From: DRLZ01 sp036478815
Lineage (GTDB): Bacteria; Pseudomonadota; Gammaproteobacteria; Methylococcales; DRLZ01
NCBI GenBank assembly: GCA_036478815.1
Contig: JAZGEP010000123.1
Span: 1-9,251 of the forward strand
Length of the DNA: 9,251 bases
Direction of reading: 5' to 3'
Positions 7,418-9,251 of the stretch are shown piece by piece (within the stretch, counting starts at the first letter, position 1; every line of letters starts with the position of its first letter). Below the pieces are notes generated by a model. The model did no database searches, was not told the origin of the DNA, and worked only from the letters and a program-made list of their open reading frames with translations. Made by a program: the position numbers and the translations under genes.

Positions 7418-7538
7418 AAAGACTGCATTGACGATAAATGGTGTCATCGGCATCCAGTGCAACAGCAACCCCATCAATATCAACAACTGTATCGTTAGTG
7501 GATGACAATTATTCAGCACGAAGTTAATTAGAATTTTA

Positions 7539-7567
7539 TTGGAGGTTTATGCGAATATTGCTAGAAT
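7539..7567 (+). promoter_or_regulatory. Candidate extended -10 promoter of the fic gene
   Basis: TTGGAG (7539-7544), 17 bp, then TAGAAT (7562-7567), preceded by TGC, which gives an extended -10 (TGnTAGAAT). The weak -35 is compensated by the extended -10. The predicted leader to the GTG at 7605 is about 30 nt. Confidence 0.45.
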
Positions 7568-7590
7568 GATTATTGCACGTCCCTAAACAT

Positions 7591-7595
7591 AAGGA
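7591..7595 (+). promoter_or_regulatory. Shine-Dalgarno site that decides the fic start
   Basis: AAGGA lies 9 nt before the GTG at 7605 but only 3 nt before the in-frame TTG at 7599, so the GTG is the better start. This yields a protein beginning MFTPNYQIT. Confidence 0.6.
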
Positions 7596-7604
7596 TGATT
7601 GATC

Positions 7605-8696
7605 GTGTTTACGCCGAATTATCAGATTACGCTTGCACTGACCAAAGTGTTAATGGATATCGAGGCAAGCCGTCAAGCTGTCTCATGTCTACCGATTACG
7701 GTGACTGTACTGACATACTTACGCGATTCTGCGCGCCTACTTTCCACGCATTATTCGACACAGATCGAGGGCAATCGACTGACCCAAGATCAGGTGGAAA
7801 ACGTCCTGCATGGCGGTACATTTCCAAATCGCGCACGGGATGAACGCGAGGTAAAAAACTATTATCAAGCACTAAATTTTCTGGATGTTTTGATCAAAAG
7901 AAAAACCATTCTAATCGCAGAAAAGGATATCCAATCCCTACATGGGTTAGTGATGGAGGGAAAACAGCGCTCTACTGCTTATCGCGATGGTCAGAATGTA
8001 ATTAGGGATAGCAGCAGTGGCGCATTTGTCTATATGCCACCAGAAGCAAAAGATGTCCCTGATCTGATGACTGGCTTGATGGCCTGGATTAACGATGAAG
8101 TCAATAAAGGGGAGCTGCCAGTACCTTTGATTGCCGCAATTGCACATTATCAGTTTGCTACAATCCATCCTTATTATGATGGGAATGGTAGGACTGCTCG
8201 ACTACTTACCAATTTGGTTTTGCACAAATCCGGCTATGGGCTGAAAGGCATCTATTCTTTAGAAGAATATTATGCAACAAACTTGCAAGAGTACTATAAC
8301 GCCTTGACGGTTGGTGAATCACATAATTATTACTTTGGCCGCGTCGAGGCTGATATTACCGAGTGTGTGACATATTTCTGTGAAGGTATGGCGGATGCCT
8401 TTGCGAATGTGCGCCGAAAGGCGGCAGAAGCCTCCAAAGACATCAAAACAGATCACAGTGCGTTGCTACGTGAACTTGACCAAAGACAAAAACAGGTGTT
8501 GTCATTATTTGTGACAAGCAAATATATAACAACGCGGGACATTGCCAATCTGTTGGGAATTCATCCACGAACGGCATTGAATTTGTGCAATAAGTGGTGT
8601 GATGATGATTTTATTGTTCAGCATGGCACCGCCAATAAATCCCGTAAATATGAACTTGCAGATAATTGGTTAAAACTGGTGTTGTGGATGCAATGA
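7605..8696 (+). CDS. Fic family protein (probable AMP transferase) with C-terminal winged helix
   Basis: A 363-residue protein when started at the GTG at 7605. Fic proteins usually transfer AMP from ATP to a hydroxyl side chain of a target protein. The catalytic motif HPYYDGNGRTAR (188-199) is complete, matching HPFx(D/E)GNGRxxR with Tyr for Phe. Near the N terminus STQIEG (51-56) fits the inhibitory (S/T)xxxE(G/N) helix, whose Glu blocks productive ATP binding. This makes it a class II Fic that carries its own inhibitor, so no antitoxin gene is needed, and none is visible next to it. The Fic_N region covers about 1-90 and the Fic core about 105-250. A C-terminal winged helix-turn-helix (about 293-358, with TTRDIANLLGIHPRTALNLC) suggests DNA binding or self-regulation. 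The target is unknown. Confidence 0.93.
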   Translation: MFTPNYQITLALTKVLMDIEASRQAVSCLPITVTVLTYLRDSARLLSTHYSTQIEGNRLTQDQVENVLHGGTFPNRARDEREVKNYYQALNFLDVLIKRKTILIAEKDIQSLHGLVMEGKQRSTAYRDGQNVIRDSSSGAFVYMPPEAKDVPDLMTGLMAWINDEVNKGELPVPLIAAIAHYQFATIHPYYDGNGRTARLLTNLVLHKSGYGLKGIYSLEEYYATNLQEYYNALTVGESHNYYFGRVEADITECVTYFCEGMADAFANVRRKAAEASKDIKTDHSALLRELDQRQKQVLSLFVTSKYITTRDIANLLGIHPRTALNLCNKWCDDDFIVQHGTANKSRKYELADNWLKLVLWMQ

Positions 8697-8702
8697 GAGA
8701 GA

Positions 8703-8903
8703 ATGATATTATTCCAGGCAGTTGAGGAAGTAACTTTATATCCATATCCATCAAGGGGGCAGCCAGACAGGTACAGTTTTCTATTTGAAAAAGAAGCCAT
8801 ATTGGAGAATCATTTTTGGGCAAAGGGGTACTGTGTTGATACCGTTGGGATTGATGCTGAAATGATACGTAAGTATGTCAAGCATCAAGAGAAAATAGAA
8901 TAG
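8703..8903 (+). pseudogene. tnpA: IS200/IS605-type transposase TnpA, C-terminal stub
   Basis: The 66-codon frame ends with LENHFWAKGYCVDTVGIDAE and then MIRKYVKHQEKIE, the hallmark C terminus of IS200/IS605 Y1 transposases. The Tyr of RKYVKHQ (residue 58) sits where the catalytic Tyr of the family lies. The HUH metal-binding motif and about 90-100 N-terminal residues are missing, so the protein cannot transpose DNA. Residues 1 to about 23 do not resemble TnpA, which puts the break at roughly 8770-8785, less than 90 bp after the fic stop codon. Confidence 0.8.
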
Positions 8904-9030
8904 AATTTAGAGTTCTAATCAAAAGATAAATAATAAGCGGCAACAGGCTACCTTTCTCAGAGGGCTAGCCATAACAGCCTTCCAGGGTGCAATCAAAACC
9001 ACGTTTTTAGAACGTGGTTTTTACTTTACC
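8775..9030 (+). mobile_element. Right-end remnant of an IS200/IS605-family element
   Basis: The remnant consists of the tnpA 3' end, about 90 bp of non-coding right-end DNA, and the terminal hairpin near 8995-9021. This is the order expected for IS200-type elements, which have subterminal hairpins rather than terminal inverted repeats. An imperfect hairpin at 8946-8970 (GGCTA-CCT facing AGG-GC-TAGCC) is a second structured part. The left end is gone. The right limit is approximate. Confidence 0.6.
8995..9021 (+). terminator. Perfect 11-bp hairpin: IS right-end structure, may act as terminator
   Basis: Bases 8995-9005 (AAAACCACGTT) pair fully with 9011-9021 around TTTAG, and the downstream arm ends in a run of five T. 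In context it is the recognition hairpin of the IS right end. The T-rich 3' arm would also allow it to end transcription from fic on the plus strand. Confidence 0.7.
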
Positions 9031-9049
9031 CATAGGGATACACAAAATA

Positions 9050-9059
9050 TTGACGTCAA
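9050..9059. promoter_or_regulatory. Perfect 10-bp palindrome TTGACGTCAA
   Basis: A fully symmetrical site just outside the IS remnant. It could be half of an operator region for a gene beyond the right edge. It also contains a -35-like TTGACG, but no good -10 follows at 16-18 bp. Confidence 0.3.
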
Positions 9060-9072
9060 ACCCAATTGAATA

Positions 9073-9095
9073 GTTTGTTCATGATGCGAACAAAC
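9073..9095. promoter_or_regulatory. Inverted repeat GTTTGTTC / GAACAAAC
   Basis: Perfect 8-bp arms (9073-9080 and 9088-9095) around ATGATGC. The arm length and 7-nt centre suit a dimeric repressor operator. No gene of known function follows inside the window, so the role is open. Confidence 0.4.
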
Positions 9096-9173
9096 AACCG
9101 ACATATCATTTTTTCTGACACTAAACTAGTAGTCTTTCAATGTGATATTGCCGGGTATAGGGAGTTGAGAAGT

Positions 9174-9217
9174 GGTTAGCTGCTAGGCGCACGAGAGCAG
9201 GACTAGCAGGCTAATCC
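9174..9217. repeat. Long imperfect hairpin with 13 paired bases
   Basis: The left arm GGTTAGCTGCTAG (9174-9186) pairs with the right arm CTAGCAGGCTAATCC (9203-9217), leaving two single-base bulges on the right. The 16-nt loop is GC-rich. No T-run follows, so it is not a standard terminator. It could be a repeat end or a structured RNA element. Confidence 0.5.
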
Positions 9218-9251
9218 AAACGAGTGCAACAACGCAGATGACCATTGATCG

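Larger units (their letters stand above)
7024..7498 (+). pseudogene. rlmG: Broken rlmG-like 23S rRNA (guanine-N2) methyltransferase remnant
   Basis: Codons from 7046 to about 7220 read QGSLQLSRFPVRNGEKLRAW followed by DAADEYVLQ and VLILNDHCGALSIVLAEA. This matches the start of the N-terminal domain of RlmG, which methylates G1835 of 23S rRNA. The natural ATG at 7024 (MQNLIVP) is one frame away: removing one C from the run of five at 7042-7046 joins the two parts. Homology ends after about 65 codons. The following codons up to the stop at 7496-7498 do not resemble RlmG, and the SAM-binding catalytic domain is absent. A GTG at 7076 could start a short in-frame product, but it would lack the catalytic domain. 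I treat this as a pseudogene. Confidence 0.75.
9031..9251. other. Right-edge DNA without a recognised gene
   Basis: No ORF with coding character and no tRNA or rRNA is seen here. The stretch contains the two palindromes and the long hairpin described at 9050-9059, 9073-9095 and 9174-9217. It may be the upstream region of a gene beyond the window or part of another repeat. Confidence 0.5.

Noticed and set aside
7325..7519. Minus-strand 64-codon frame over the rlmG tail
   Set aside because: No family resemblance and no start signals. It is used only as a hint that the segment may be foreign.
7549..7569. GGAGG-preceded mini-frame MRILLE, which resembles the start of response regulators
   Set aside because: It has only six codons before a stop and overlaps the fic promoter. 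The resemblance is too short to claim a gene remnant.
8611..8823. Minus-strand frames across the fic/tnpA junction
   Set aside because: They are antisense to supported coding sequence and show no domain features.

Overview
The window looks like an accessory stretch of a Gram-negative bacterial chromosome. Evidence for Gram-negative is one outer-membrane-type lipoprotein, exported proteins, and an RlmG-like 23S rRNA methyltransferase remnant. Base composition is moderate to AT-leaning. A beta- or gammaproteobacterium is the most plausible source, but no rRNA or tRNA is present to fix the taxon, so this is inference.

Left part (1-6527, minus strand). A palindromic repeat-like element lies at the edge (1-118). 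Then come, in right-to-left transcription order, a TPR-CHAT protease-like protein with an export signal (4137-6527), a CHASE2 sensor adenylate cyclase (2207-4111), a 444-bp spacer carrying two copies of a palindromic repeat, a DUF928 secreted protein (968-1762) and a small lipoprotein (222-872). The first two are 25 bp apart and almost certainly one operon. DUF928, CHASE2 and CHAT proteins tend to occur together in bacteria, so the cluster reads as one envelope-signalling module: an exported caspase-like protein, a sensor with a periplasmic domain that makes cAMP in the cytoplasm, and secreted accessory proteins. Its actual function is unknown.

Middle (6528-7600). A 496-bp non-coding stretch holds a candidate promoter for the CHAT operon and a third copy of the palindromic repeat. 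The CHAT-cyclase operon is therefore bracketed by same-orientation repeat copies (ending 2204 and starting 6864). Next is a broken rlmG-like gene: its start is frameshifted at a run of five C, and homology stops after about 65 codons. It runs into hairpin-rich DNA with a 25-bp inverted repeat.

Right part (7605-9251, plus strand). An intact Fic-family protein with an N-terminal self-inhibition motif and a C-terminal winged helix is preceded by an extended -10 promoter. It is followed directly by the C-terminal stub of an IS200/IS605 transposase with its right-end hairpin. The last 220 bp hold no recognisable gene but contain two short palindromes and a long imperfect hairpin. Decayed genes, a truncated IS and dispersed repeats indicate a region of repeated rearrangement.
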